A stretch of 64,000 bases of DNA from Nocardioides islandensis (GTDB lineage: Bacteria; Actinomycetota; Actinomycetes; Propionibacteriales; Nocardioidaceae). The stretch covers positions 558,001-622,000 of the forward strand of contig NZ_JADKPN010000001.1 in NCBI RefSeq assembly GCF_015352455.1. The letters run 5' to 3'. Numbering within the stretch: the first letter of the stretch is position 1; the number at the start of each line of letters is the position of its first letter. Shown here piece by piece: positions 28,841 to 37,508 of the stretch. The notes below the pieces were generated by a model. That model did no database searches. It was not told the DNA's origin and saw nothing but the letters and a program-made list of their open reading frames with translations. The translations under genes were made by a program, and so were the position numbers.

Positions 28841-29314
28841 CTACTTCCTCAGCTCGATCACTGTCTTGCCCACGCGCACCTGGGTGCCGAGGGTGAGTGT
28901 GGTCGGCTGGGTGATGCGCACGTTGCCGATGTAGGTGCCGTTGGTCGAGCCGAGGTCCTCCACGAACCACTGGTCGCCGGAGGCGGCGATCCGGGCGTGG
29001 CGGGTGGAGACGTAGTCGTCGTCGAGCCGGATCGCGGCGTCCGGCCCGCGCCCGATGAGGATGGGCGCCTCGGCCAGCTCGGCCCGCTCGCCCTGGTTCT
29101 CCCCGTCGACGACGAGCACGTGCGTCGGGGCCCCGCGCCGGGCGCGCGGCGGCTTGGGCGGCCGGGCGTCGCGCTTGGCCGCGGCGGCGCGCGCGCCCTC
29201 GGGGATGCGCGCGCCGAACATGTCGGAGCGGATCACCGACAGCGCGGACAGCACGAAGATCCAGAGGATCGCGAGGTACGCCAGCTTGATGAGGAACAAG
29301 GTCAGCTCAGACAT
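28841..29314 (-). CDS. fhaB: FHA domain protein FhaB (FipA-like)
   Basis: The 157-residue protein has one N-terminal span (about residues 8-26), a basic linker and a C-terminal FHA domain with LIGRGPDAAIRLDDDYVSTRHARI and LGSTNGTYIGN. FHA domains bind phosphothreonine, here probably on PknB-pathway proteins. The ATG at 29314 gives MSELTLFLIKLAYL, the usual N terminus, and overlaps the fhaA end by eight bases. A further in-frame start upstream is not conserved. Confidence 0.93.
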   Translation of the reverse strand: MSELTLFLIKLAYLAILWIFVLSALSVIRSDMFGARIPEGARAAAAKRDARPPKPPRARRGAPTHVLVVDGENQGERAELAEAPILIGRGPDAAIRLDDDYVSTRHARIAASGDQWFVEDLGSTNGTYIGNVRITQPTTLTLGTQVRVGKTVIELRK

Positions 29315-30038
29315 CGCCGTACTCCCTGTCCTCGGACTCATCCTCGGTCACCCGGACCGTGATCGTGGTCCCGCCGATCTTGACCCGGCTGCCGTCCTGG
29401 ACCGCCGTGCGCTGCACGCGGTGCCCGTCGACGAGCATGCCGTTGGTCGAGCCGAGGTCGCCGACCTCGATGTCCAGGTCGTCGTCGCGGGTGAACACCA
29501 GGAACTCGATGTGCCGCCGGCTCACGCCGGGGTCGTTGATCCGGACGTCGGCCTCGGTGCCGCGGCCGATGACCAGCCCGGGCGGGACCAGCGGGTGCTT
29601 GGTGCCGTTGACCTCGATGAGCGCGCGCGGCCGCCGCTGCCGGGTCAGGTTGCTGTTGCTGGTGACCTTGGCCTGGGCGCGGCTCTTGATCCGGAACCGC
29701 CCGGTGGACAGGTCCTCGGCGCTCTCGAACGCGATCGTCACCGGCCCCGGGAAGACGTAGTGCTGCTGGTCGGCGTGCTCCTGGAGCTGCGCGGTGAGGT
29801 CCTGCACGAGCGTGGAGTCGTACGGCGCCAACCGGTCGAAATCGGTCCCCGCGAGCTCGACGTGGAAGTCGTTCGGCACCGCCCGCCGCTGCCGGCTGAG
29901 GATCTGGGCGTTGTTGTCGCACTCGCGCTCCAGCGCCGCCGCGATCTCCACCGGCTGCACCGCGCTGCGGAAGACGCGGGCGAACGCGCCGTACACCATG
30001 TTCTCCAGTCGCTGCTCGAACCGCTGCAGGCCGCCCAC
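29307..30038 (-). CDS. fhaA: DUF3662 and FHA domain protein FhaA
   Basis: The 243-residue protein has an N-terminal DUF3662 domain (GLQRFEQRLENMVYGAFARVF at the start) and a C-terminal FHA domain with LVIGRGTEADVRINDPGVSRRHIE and LGSTNG. Its linker is shorter than in mycobacterial FhaA, which exceeds 500 residues. FhaA ties PknB to the lipid II flippase pathway. The GTG at 30038 follows a strong AAGGAGG, the clearest ribosome site of the operon, and marks its first gene. Confidence 0.93.
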   Translation of the reverse strand: MGGLQRFEQRLENMVYGAFARVFRSAVQPVEIAAALERECDNNAQILSRQRRAVPNDFHVELAGTDFDRLAPYDSTLVQDLTAQLQEHADQQHYVFPGPVTIAFESAEDLSTGRFRIKSRAQAKVTSNSNLTRQRRPRALIEVNGTKHPLVPPGLVIGRGTEADVRINDPGVSRRHIEFLVFTRDDDLDIEVGDLGSTNGMLVDGHRVQRTAVQDGSRVKIGGTTITVRVTEDESEDREYGDV

Positions 30039-30154
30039 CTCCGCCTCCTTCCCGGTACGCACGCTGAAGTCCCAGCTCGGTTGTCGCGCCCGCCGGGTGG
30101 TCCGTCGATCGTAGCGAGGGGGGTCTCCTCCTCCCCGCACCCGACCGATGCTTC

Positions 30155-30204
30155 AGGTCGCGTGCCTCACGCAGCGCTCCGGCGCGTTCTCAGGCGCACG
30201 ACCC
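30155..30204. repeat. REP-like palindrome, family 2, copy A
   Basis: An imperfect inverted repeat has left arm GGTCGCGTGCCT and right arm AGGCGCACGACC with an inner ACGC/GCGT pairing. The right half (30184-30204) matches 20 of 21 bases at 57716-57736. It sits between divergent fhaA and tRNA-Leu. Confidence 0.65.
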
Positions 30205-30220
30205 GCCGTCGCCCACCGGT

Positions 30221-30250
30221 TTGGGCGGTCCTCCGGCGCTGGGATACCCT
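30221..30250 (+). promoter_or_regulatory. candidate tRNA-Leu promoter
   Basis: TTGGGC (30221-30226) and TACCCT (30245-30250) are separated by 18 bases and end 13 bases before the mature tRNA. This spacing and the TANNNT -10 fit actinobacterial housekeeping promoters. Confidence 0.5.
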
Positions 30251-30263
30251 CAGCACGCTTCTG

Positions 30264-30350
30264 GCGCGAGTGGCGGAATAGGCAGACGCGCACGGTTCAG
30301 GTCCGTGTGTCCGAAAGGACGTGGGGGTTCAACTCCCCCCTCGCGCACCA
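30264..30350 (+). tRNA. tRNA-Leu (CAG), CCA encoded
   Basis: This is a class II tRNA. Acceptor GCGCGAG pairs with CTCGCGC. The anticodon arm CACGG-TTCAGGT-CCGTG gives anticodon CAG. A long variable arm (GTGTCCGAAAGGAC) is present, and the T arm is GGGGGTTCAACTCCCCC. The discriminator A and the CCA end are encoded (30348-30350), unlike the other two tRNAs here. Confidence 0.97.
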
Positions 30351-30407
30351 GACTTCTCCACCCCTAGGGCTGGTGTCCGGCGAACGCCGCCCGGGTACTC
30401 ATGAACC

Positions 30408-32819
30408 GTGCTGATCCCTCGCGACCACTCGCCCCGCGTCCGAGCCGGAAGCGACGTCGACCTCGACGAGGCCGACGTCCACGTCGGCCGGCGGTGGAAG
30501 TCCGCCGCCGGGATCCCCGGCGTGGCCGTCTCGCTGAAGCGCTCGGTCGACGCGATGGGCGTGCGCCGGACGGCGCAGACGCTGCTGAAGCTCAACCAGG
30601 TCGACGGGTTCGACTGCCAGGGCTGCGCCTGGCCGGACCCCGACCCCGACCACCGCAAGCACGCGGAGTTCTGCGAGAACGGCGCCAAGGCGGTCGCCGA
30701 GGAGGCCACGACGGACCTGCTCGAGCCGGGGTTCTTCGCCGACCACTCCCTCGCCGAGCTCACGGGACACAGCGACTACTGGCTGGGCAAGCAGGGCCGG
30801 CTGGTGCACCCGATGGTGCGGCGCCGCGACGCCACGCACTACGAGCCGATCGCCTGGGACGAGGCCTTCGCGCTGATCGGCGAGACCCTGAAGGGCCTCG
30901 ACAGCCCGGACGAGGCGATCTTCTACACCTCGGGGAAGACGTCGAACGAGGCGGCGTACGTCTACCAGCTCTTCGCCCGGGCCTACGGCACGAACAACCT
31001 GCCCGACTGCTCGAACATGTGCCACGAGTCCACCTCGGTCGCCCTGGCCGAGACCATCGGGATCGGCAAGGGCTCGGTCTCGCTGGAGGACGTGCACCGC
31101 GCCGACCTCATCGTCATCAGCGGCCAGAACCCCGGCACCAACCACCCGCGGATGCTGACCGCGCTGGAGATCGCCAAGGAGAACGGCGCGCGGATCCTGT
31201 CCATCAACCCCCTGCCGGAAGCCGGTCTGCTGCGCTTCGACAACCCGCAGACCGTCCGCGGGCTCGCGGGCCGGGGCACCGGGCTGTCCGACCTCCACCT
31301 GCCGATCCGCGTCAACGGCGACCTCGCTCTGTGGCAGGCCTTCGGAGCGGTACTGCTCGAGCACGGCGCGATCGACCGGGACTTCGTCGAGCGGCACACC
31401 GCGCACTTCGAGGAGTACGCCGCCCACGTGCGCGCCGTGGACTGGGACGCCGTCGAGCGGGCAACCGGCCTGGACCGGGCACTCATCCGCGAGGCGGCCG
31501 AGATGCTCATGGCGTCGAGGGCGACCGTGCACTGCTGGGCGATGGGCATCACCCAGCACCGCAACGCCGTGAACACCATCAAGGAGTTCGTCAACGTCGC
31601 GCTGCTGCAGGGCAACATCGGCCGGCCCGGCGCCGGCCTGTGCCCGGTGCGCGGGCACTCCAACGTCCAGGGCGACAGAACCATGGGCATCTGGGAGAAG
31701 GCGCCGGACCACTTCCTCGACGCCCTGCGCGACGAGCACGGTTTCGAGCCGCCGCGCGAGCACGGCCTCGACACCGTGGACTCGATCCGCGCGCTGCGGG
31801 ACGGCCAGGCCCGGTTCTTCATGGGCATGGGCGGCAACTTCGTCTCCGCGGCACCGGACACGCTCGTCACCGAGGAGGCCATGGAGAGGGCCGAGCTGAC
31901 GGTGATGGTCTCCACCAAGCTGAACCGGACCCACGTGCGCTGCGGGCACACCGCGTTGATCCTCCCGGCCCTGGGACGCAGCGAGCAGGACCGCACCGGC
32001 GGCGTCGACCAGCGCGTCACCGTCGAGGACTCGATGTCGGCGGTCCACGCCTCTCGCGGGCCGCTGAAGCCGGCCGGGCCGTTGCTGCGCTCCGAGGTCG
32101 ACATCGTCTGCGGGATCGCGGAAGCCACGCTGACCGACGACCTAGGGCCTGACACCCCGATCCCCTGGGCGTCGTACCGAGCCGACTACACGCACATCCG
32201 GCACGCCATCTCGCACGTGGTGCCGGGCTGCGCGGCGTACGACGAGAAGGTGCGGCAGCCGGGCGGCTTCGTGCTGCCGCACCCGCCGCGCGACTCCCGG
32301 GAGTTCCCCACCGAGGAGGACAAGGCGATCTTCAGCGTCAGCCCCCTGGACGTGCTGCACGTGCCGGAGGGGCGGCTGCTACTGCAGTCGCTGCGCAGCC
32401 ACGACCAGTTCAACACCACGATCTACGGGCTGTCCGACCGCTACCGCGGCATCTCGGGCGGGCGGCGCGTGGTCTTCGTGCACCACGACGACGTCGCGGC
32501 GCTGGGCTTCGACAACGGCGACCTCGTCGACCTGGTCAGCGAGTTCGACGACGGCATCGAGCGCACCGCGCCGGCCTTCCGGATCGTCGAGTACGACACC
32601 CCGCGCGGGTGCGCCGCGGCGTACTACCCGGAGGTCAACCCCTTGGTCCCGCTGGACTCCACGGCGCGCGGCAGCAACTGTCCGACGTCGAAGTCGGTCA
32701 TCGTGCGGCTCGAGCACGCCAGCGGGAAGGCGGCCTGGCGCACCGACCAGGGCACCCAGGCCGCGGTGGGCGCCGACCGGGAGCACAAGTCACGCGTCCA
32801 GCCCCGACACCTGAGCTAG
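30408..32819 (+). CDS. FdhF/YdeP-type molybdopterin oxidoreductase
   Basis: The 803-residue protein belongs to the molybdopterin oxidoreductase superfamily, YdeP branch. The N terminus has a cysteine cluster region (FDCQGCAWPDPD and HAEFCENG). The cofactor domain shows TSGKTSNEAAY, CSNMCHES, ISGQNPGTNHPRML and GNIGRPGAGLCPVRGHSNVQGDRTMG, and the C-terminal dinucleotide-binding domain ends with YYPEVNPLVPL. E. coli YdeP is linked to acid resistance, but its reaction is unknown. No FdhD or cofactor genes are nearby. It follows tRNA-Leu with a 57-base gap. Confidence 0.88.
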   Translation: MLIPRDHSPRVRAGSDVDLDEADVHVGRRWKSAAGIPGVAVSLKRSVDAMGVRRTAQTLLKLNQVDGFDCQGCAWPDPDPDHRKHAEFCENGAKAVAEEATTDLLEPGFFADHSLAELTGHSDYWLGKQGRLVHPMVRRRDATHYEPIAWDEAFALIGETLKGLDSPDEAIFYTSGKTSNEAAYVYQLFARAYGTNNLPDCSNMCHESTSVALAETIGIGKGSVSLEDVHRADLIVISGQNPGTNHPRMLTALEIAKENGARILSINPLPEAGLLRFDNPQTVRGLAGRGTGLSDLHLPIRVNGDLALWQAFGAVLLEHGAIDRDFVERHTAHFEEYAAHVRAVDWDAVERATGLDRALIREAAEMLMASRATVHCWAMGITQHRNAVNTIKEFVNVALLQGNIGRPGAGLCPVRGHSNVQGDRTMGIWEKAPDHFLDALRDEHGFEPPREHGLDTVDSIRALRDGQARFFMGMGGNFVSAAPDTLVTEEAMERAELTVMVSTKLNRTHVRCGHTALILPALGRSEQDRTGGVDQRVTVEDSMSAVHASRGPLKPAGPLLRSEVDIVCGIAEATLTDDLGPDTPIPWASYRADYTHIRHAISHVVPGCAAYDEKVRQPGGFVLPHPPRDSREFPTEEDKAIFSVSPLDVLHVPEGRLLLQSLRSHDQFNTTIYGLSDRYRGISGGRRVVFVHHDDVAALGFDNGDLVDLVSEFDDGIERTAPAFRIVEYDTPRGCAAAYYPEVNPLVPLDSTARGSNCPTSKSVIVRLEHASGKAAWRTDQGTQAAVGADREHKSRVQPRHLS

Positions 32820-32824
32820 TCACC

Positions 32825-33556
32825 TCAGCTGGAGGACACCAGCCAGAAGTGCTCGTCGCCGGCCGCGATGTCCTTCTCCTCGACGATGCCGAGGCCGCGG
32901 GCGTAGAACTTCATCGAGACGACCTTCGGCTCGAGACGGCTCCACTCCAGGGTGCGCACGATGTCCTCCTCGGTCCCGCCGGGCGTGGTCACCCGGGGCA
33001 GCCGCTGGACGACCCAGGCCTGGTCCTCGGCGACGCCCTTGGAGAACTCCATCCGTGCGGCGTACGACGGCCGTGGGTCGGCGGGCATGATGATCCCGGC
33101 GACCGCCCCGTCGACACCGGCCTCCCACGAGCCTTCCTTGTCCTCGAGGTGGCCGTGCGCGTCGTAGGTGCCGGTGTCCTCCCCGAAGTACCAGACGTTG
33201 CCGGCGTGGTCGGCGGCGTACCAGTCGTCGGTCTTCTCCGCGAGCGTCCCGTCGGGGCGTCGGACGACGTCGTGCACGACGGTGACCCGGACGCCGGCGA
33301 CCGTCCGCGTCCGGTCGGTGACCCGGACCGTCTCGCGGAAGTGCTCGTCACCGTCGGTCCCGCGCAGCCGGGTGACGAGCCCGGGAGCGAGCGGGAACCA
33401 CGGGTTGTCGGTGGGCTGGGCGAACAGGTGCGGGTCGGGGTTGCCCGGTGCGGAGGCCGGCGCGGCGGTGGGTGCGGGCGCCGAGGCGGCGCTGCCGGTC
33501 AGCAGGGCGGCGACGGCGGAGGCCGTCGCGACGACGGCGAGGGTGCGGCTGGTCAT
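32825..33556 (-). CDS. secreted protein of unknown function, likely two-component target
   Basis: The 243-residue protein has a signal peptide (MTSRTLAVVATASAVAALLTGSAASA) and a soluble domain with many aromatic and charged residues, including DDWYAADHAGNVWYFGEDT and a tail EKDIAAGDEHFWLVSS. No characterised family is recognised. Two TTCAG boxes on its strand lie 23 bases before the ATG, matching those before the PepSY gene. It ends five bases from the YdeP stop, in convergent orientation. Confidence 0.75.
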   Translation of the reverse strand: MTSRTLAVVATASAVAALLTGSAASAPAPTAAPASAPGNPDPHLFAQPTDNPWFPLAPGLVTRLRGTDGDEHFRETVRVTDRTRTVAGVRVTVVHDVVRRPDGTLAEKTDDWYAADHAGNVWYFGEDTGTYDAHGHLEDKEGSWEAGVDGAVAGIIMPADPRPSYAARMEFSKGVAEDQAWVVQRLPRVTTPGGTEEDIVRTLEWSRLEPKVVSMKFYARGLGIVEEKDIAAGDEHFWLVSSS

Positions 33557-33579
33557 GCCCGCACCATCCCGCGACCCGG

Positions 33580-33595
33580 CTGAACCCAGCCTGAA
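33580..33595 (-). promoter_or_regulatory. direct-repeat operator before the secreted protein gene
   Basis: On the minus strand this reads TTCAG-N6-TTCAG (plus strand CTGAA at 33580-33584 and 33591-33595). The 11-base period is typical for OmpR-type response regulators. It matches boxes at 37469-37484 next to the regulator gene. Confidence 0.6.
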
Positions 33596-33614
33596 GACCC
33601 AGCTGACGGAGCGG

Positions 33615-34550
33615 TCAGGGCACGACGACGAGCTTGCCCCGCACGTGGCGGCCGATGCTGGCGCGGTGCGCGTCCGCGACCTCGTCGAGCCCGTAGGTGC
33701 GGCCGACCGGGATGTCGATGACGCCGTCGTCGAGCAGCCGGAGCACCTCACGCTGCCCGACGGGGCGGATCTCCGTGCCGGGGTCCGCGTCCGGCCCGCC
33801 GCCGATCAGCTTGATGCCCAGCTGCGTGGCGACGGCGAACGCCGCGATCGTGACGACGCGGTCTCGGTCCGCGACCAGCGCCAGCGAGGTGTCCAGCGCC
33901 TCCTGGGTGCCGACCAGGTCGAGGGCGGCGTCGACGCCGTCGGGTGCGAGAGCGCGGACCCGGTCGAGCAGGCCGTCGCCGTAGGCCACGGGCTCGGCTC
34001 CCAGCGAGCGCAGGAAGTCGTGGTTGCCCGGGCTCGCGGTCGCCAGCACCCTCGCCCCTCGCCGCGCGGCGAGCTGGACGGCCAGGACCCCGACGCCGCC
34101 GGCCGCGCCGTGCACGAGCACGGTGTCACCCGCAGCGACGCCGACGACCTCGAGGGCGTGGTACGCCGTGCCGCCCGCGACCGGGACCGACGCGGCCGCT
34201 GCCCAGGACACCCGGGCCGGCTTGGCGAGGAGGGCGGACGCCGGGACCAGGACCTGGTCGGCGTACCCGTTCCCGGGTACCTCGGTCGCGACGACCTCGT
34301 CACCCACGGTCCAGCCCGAGACGTCCGCGCCGAGCGCCTCGACGACGCCGGCCACCTCGTAGCCGAAGGTGAGCAGGTCCTCCGGGTCGTCGGAGTGGAC
34401 GCCGTCGTAGTGGTACCAGTCGACGGGGTTCACCGAGATGGCGCGGACGCCCACGCGGACCTCCCCCGGTCCCGGCTCGGGGGTCGGCACGTCGCGGAGC
34501 TCGAGGACGTCCGGGCTGCCGAAGTCACGAGGGACGACCACGCGTGTCAT
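33615..34550 (-). CDS. NAD(P)H:quinone oxidoreductase-like MDR protein
   Basis: The 311-residue medium-chain dehydrogenase/reductase has SVNPVDWYHYDG, YEVAGVVEALG and the nucleotide motif HGAAGGVGVLAVQLA. There are no structural zinc cysteines, which places it in the zinc-independent quinone reductase group. It is a cytoplasmic NADPH-dependent reductase of unknown substrate. It is the fourth gene of a minus-strand run that starts with the response regulator. Confidence 0.87.
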   Translation of the reverse strand: MTRVVVPRDFGSPDVLELRDVPTPEPGPGEVRVGVRAISVNPVDWYHYDGVHSDDPEDLLTFGYEVAGVVEALGADVSGWTVGDEVVATEVPGNGYADQVLVPASALLAKPARVSWAAAASVPVAGGTAYHALEVVGVAAGDTVLVHGAAGGVGVLAVQLAARRGARVLATASPGNHDFLRSLGAEPVAYGDGLLDRVRALAPDGVDAALDLVGTQEALDTSLALVADRDRVVTIAAFAVATQLGIKLIGGGPDADPGTEIRPVGQREVLRLLDDGVIDIPVGRTYGLDEVADAHRASIGRHVRGKLVVVP

Positions 34551-34577
34551 GCGGCGACAACGCGACCCGGTGGGAGG

Positions 34578-35378
34578 TCATTCCTCCGCGCGCGCCACCC
34601 AGTCGAGCACCTCGGCCGCGAAGTCGGCGGGCCGCTCCATCGACGGCAGGTGGGCGACGTCGGGCCACACCACGCCCCGCACGTCCGAGACACCGGCCAG
34701 CACGTGGTCCGCGGCCAGCCGGATGCTGTCGATGTCCAGCTCGCCGGAGATCACCAGGGTCGGCGCGGTGATCTCGTCCAGCCGCTCGTGCGCCTCGGGG
34801 TGCAGCTCGTCGTCGGCCTCCCACACCTCGTCGGGCCAGTCGAGGGTCAGGTCGTAGTTGCGCCGCTGCATGACGCGTACGGCGTCCCGCACGGCCGCCG
34901 GCACGACGTCCGGTCCGCGGTGCGGGCCGTCCACCCACGCGGTGACGTTGGCCTCGACGGCGGCGTCGATGTCGCCGGCCTCCATGGCGGCGCCCTCCAG
35001 CTCCCAGGCCGCCGCCAGCTGGTCGGTCTTCTCGGTGAGCAGCGCGCCGCCGGGCGCGGCCAGCACCAGCGAGGCGGCCAGCGCCGGTCGCTCGATGGCC
35101 AGCTCCGCGCAGACCCCCGCGCCGAACGAGCAGCCGACCAGGTGGGCGCGGTCGATGCCGAGGTGGTCGAGCACCTCCAGGACGTCGGCCCGGGGCGACC
35201 AGGGGCCGACCGGACGCTCCGTCGAGTCGCCGAAGCCGCGCAGGTCGACGCGGACCACGTCGCGGGTCGCGGTGAGGGCGGGGAGGACCGGGTCCCACAT
35301 CCGCCGGTCGGCGATGCCGGCGTGCACCAGCAGCACGGGGAGCTGTCCGGTCGGGCCGGCCCGGTCGAAGGAGAGCAT
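34578..35378 (-). CDS. alpha/beta hydrolase
   Basis: The 266-residue hydrolase has VLLVHAGIADRRMWDPVLP (oxyanion), the nucleophile elbow VGCSFGAGV, and a late histidine in VAHLPSMERP. This is the haloperoxidase/esterase-type fold with a Ser-Asp-His triad. No substrate can be assigned. It lies 27 bases after the histidine kinase and may share its transcript. Confidence 0.85.
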   Translation of the reverse strand: MLSFDRAGPTGQLPVLLVHAGIADRRMWDPVLPALTATRDVVRVDLRGFGDSTERPVGPWSPRADVLEVLDHLGIDRAHLVGCSFGAGVCAELAIERPALAASLVLAAPGGALLTEKTDQLAAAWELEGAAMEAGDIDAAVEANVTAWVDGPHRGPDVVPAAVRDAVRVMQRRNYDLTLDWPDEVWEADDELHPEAHERLDEITAPTLVISGELDIDSIRLAADHVLAGVSDVRGVVWPDVAHLPSMERPADFAAEVLDWVARAEE

Positions 35379-35405
35379 CCCCGCCAGCCAACCCGCTGGG
35401 CTCGG

Positions 35406-36740
35406 TCAGGGCAACGCGTTTTCGGCGGGGAGCACCAGCCGGAAGTGGGCTCCGACCGGTCCGGCGACCACGACGAGGGTGCCGCCGTGGCGGTGGGCGA
35501 CGGTCCGCGCGATCGCCAGGCCGAGGCCGCTGCCGCGACGGCTCCGGGCCGCGTCGCCCCGGTGGAACCGCTCGAACACCGCCTCCTCCTGTCCCGGCGG
35601 CACGCCCGGCCCGTCGTCGACCACGTCGAGGACGACCGACCCGTCCTCGACCGCGGCGCGCAGCGTCACCGTGGACCCGGCGTGGGCGGCGGCGTTCTCC
35701 AGCAGGTTGCGCACCAGCCGGCGCAGCTCGGTCGCGTCGCCGCGCACCGGTGCCGCCGAGACACCGGACGTGTCCACGGACAGGTCGCCGAGCCGGCGTA
35801 CCCGCGCCGCCTCCTCGAGCACCAGGTCCTCGAGGTCGAGCGGCTCGTGCACCCGCGGCCGCTCGTCCTCGGTCACCACGAACAGGAGGTCGCCGACGAG
35901 AGCCTCCATCTCGGTGACGTGCGCGAGCAGGTCGCGCCGGAGCTCGGCCTCGTCGACGTCGGCCGGGTGCGCCATCGCGACCTCGAGCTGGGTGCGCTGC
36001 GCGGTCAGCGGGCTGCCGAGGTCGTGCGAGACGTCCGCCACGAAGCGTCTCTGGCGTTCCGACGCGCCCTCGAGCCGGTCGAGCATCCGGTTCATGGTCG
36101 TCGCCAGGCGGCCGACCTCGTCGTCGCGGCCCGACGTGCCCACCCGGCGCGACGGGTAGGCCTCGGTGATGGTGTCCACCTCGGCCCGGATCCGGTCGAG
36201 CCGCCGCAGCGCGCGGCCGAGGAGCAGCCAGGCGGCCAGCACGAGCAGCAGCCACACGACAGGTACGCCGACGCGCAGGCCGGCCCGCAGGCTCGCCGTC
36301 GCCTCGCGTACCGACTCCAGCGAGGTGCCGACGTACGCCCGGACGCGACCGCCACCGGCGGCCGGGCCGGTGGCGGACCACAGCCGGTACTGCTCGGTCT
36401 CGCGGTCGTCGGGCCCGGTGACCTGGGCGACGTGCAGGCCTCCCGTGGCCGGTTCGTCGGTGAGGGGAGCCGCCCCCGTCGCGTTGGCCGATGCGGCCAC
36501 CACCCGACCCGTGTCGTCGACGACCTGCACCACGGAGTCGTCGGTGACGTTGACCAGGGTCGTCGGGAGGTCGCCGGTGCCGGCCAGGGTGAGGAGGTCG
36601 GCGACCCGCGACCGCGCCAGGTCGTCGGCCGACTCGGTGAGGCGGTGCCGCAGCACGGACTCGAGGGCGAGCGCCCCGCCGAGAAGCAGCACCGCCGCGA
36701 CGACCGCCACGAGCGCCGTGGTGCGCACGCGCAGGCTCAT
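35406..36740 (-). CDS. sensor histidine kinase
   Basis: The 444-residue kinase has two spans (about residues 8-28 and 155-176) around an extracytoplasmic sensor domain, a HAMP domain and a HisKA domain with phospho-acceptor His239 in VADVSHDLGSPL. The HATPase_c domain shows NLLENAAAHA, DDGPGVPPG and GSGLGLAIARTVAHRHGG. It starts six bases after the response regulator and forms a two-component system with it. The signal is unknown. Confidence 0.93.
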   Translation of the reverse strand: MSLRVRTTALVAVVAAVLLLGGALALESVLRHRLTESADDLARSRVADLLTLAGTGDLPTTLVNVTDDSVVQVVDDTGRVVAASANATGAAPLTDEPATGGLHVAQVTGPDDRETEQYRLWSATGPAAGGGRVRAYVGTSLESVREATASLRAGLRVGVPVVWLLLVLAAWLLLGRALRRLDRIRAEVDTITEAYPSRRVGTSGRDDEVGRLATTMNRMLDRLEGASERQRRFVADVSHDLGSPLTAQRTQLEVAMAHPADVDEAELRRDLLAHVTEMEALVGDLLFVVTEDERPRVHEPLDLEDLVLEEAARVRRLGDLSVDTSGVSAAPVRGDATELRRLVRNLLENAAAHAGSTVTLRAAVEDGSVVLDVVDDGPGVPPGQEEAVFERFHRGDAARSRRGSGLGLAIARTVAHRHGGTLVVVAGPVGAHFRLVLPAENALP

Positions 36741-36746
36741 CGCCGG

Positions 36747-37424
36747 TCAGCCGCCGTCCGGGTCGAGGCGGTAGCCGACGAGGCGCACCGTCTGGAGCGC
36801 CGAGCGCCCGAACGGCTCGTCGATGCGCTGGCGCAGCTGCCGGACGTAGACCTCGACGATGTTCGGGTCGCCCTCGAAGGCGAAGTCCCAGACGTGCTCG
36901 AGGATGACGGCCTTGGACAGCACCTCGCCCGGGCGGCGCATCAGGAACTCGAGCAGCGAGAACTGCCGCGGCGTCAGCGCGATGGGCCGGTCGCCGCGCC
37001 ACGCCTGGTGGCCGGCCGGGTCGAGCGTCAGGTCGCCGGCGCTCAGCACGGCGGGCCGCTCGGCCCCGCCGCGCCGCAGCAGTGCCCGGATCCGGGCGGT
37101 CAGCACGACGAAGGAGAACGGCTTGGCGAGGAAGTCGTCGGCGCCGGCGTCGAGGGCGCGCGCCTCCTCCTCCGCACCGACGCGAGCGGTGAGCATCAGG
37201 ATCGGCACCCAGTTGCCGGCGGTGCGCAGCCGGGCGCAGAGCTCGTCCCCGGCCAGGCCGGGCAGCATGACGTCGAGCACCAGCACGTCGTACACGTTCT
37301 CGGTCGCCAGCCACTCGCCGTCGGTGCCGGTCAGCGCGACGTCCACGGCGTACCCCTCGCGCTCGAGCCCGCGGCGCACCGCCTGTGCCACGTGCTTGTC
37401 GTCCTCGACGACCAGGATGCGCAC
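36747..37424 (-). CDS. OmpR-type response regulator
   Basis: The 225-residue regulator has a receiver domain with acidic pocket EDD (7-9), phospho-acceptor Asp51 in LVLDVMLPG, and Lys101 in LAKPF. A winged-helix DNA-binding domain follows (LTPRQFSLLEFLMRRPGEVLSK through VRLVGYRLD). It is partnered with the kinase immediately downstream. Paired 11-base-spaced repeats directly before its ATG suggest autoregulation. Confidence 0.95.
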   Translation of the reverse strand: MRILVVEDDKHVAQAVRRGLEREGYAVDVALTGTDGEWLATENVYDVLVLDVMLPGLAGDELCARLRTAGNWVPILMLTARVGAEEEARALDAGADDFLAKPFSFVVLTARIRALLRRGGAERPAVLSAGDLTLDPAGHQAWRGDRPIALTPRQFSLLEFLMRRPGEVLSKAVILEHVWDFAFEGDPNIVEVYVRQLRQRIDEPFGRSALQTVRLVGYRLDPDGG

Positions 37425-37446
37425 GGGCCGATCGTCCCACCGGCCG

Positions 37447-37484
37447 CTGAACCCGCGCTGAACGCGGCTTCAGGCTGGCTTCAG
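37447..37484. promoter_or_regulatory. paired direct-repeat operators between the regulator and PepSY genes
   Basis: CTGAA at 37447 and 37458, then TTCAG at 37469 and 37480, form two direct-repeat pairs in opposite orientation, each with an 11-base period. The left pair faces the response regulator (ATG at 37424) and the right pair faces the PepSY gene. CAGGAT (37496-37501) seven bases before the PepSY ATG could be its -10. Confidence 0.65.
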
Positions 37485-37508
37485 GGCGCAGAGCGCAGGA
37501 TGGTCGGC

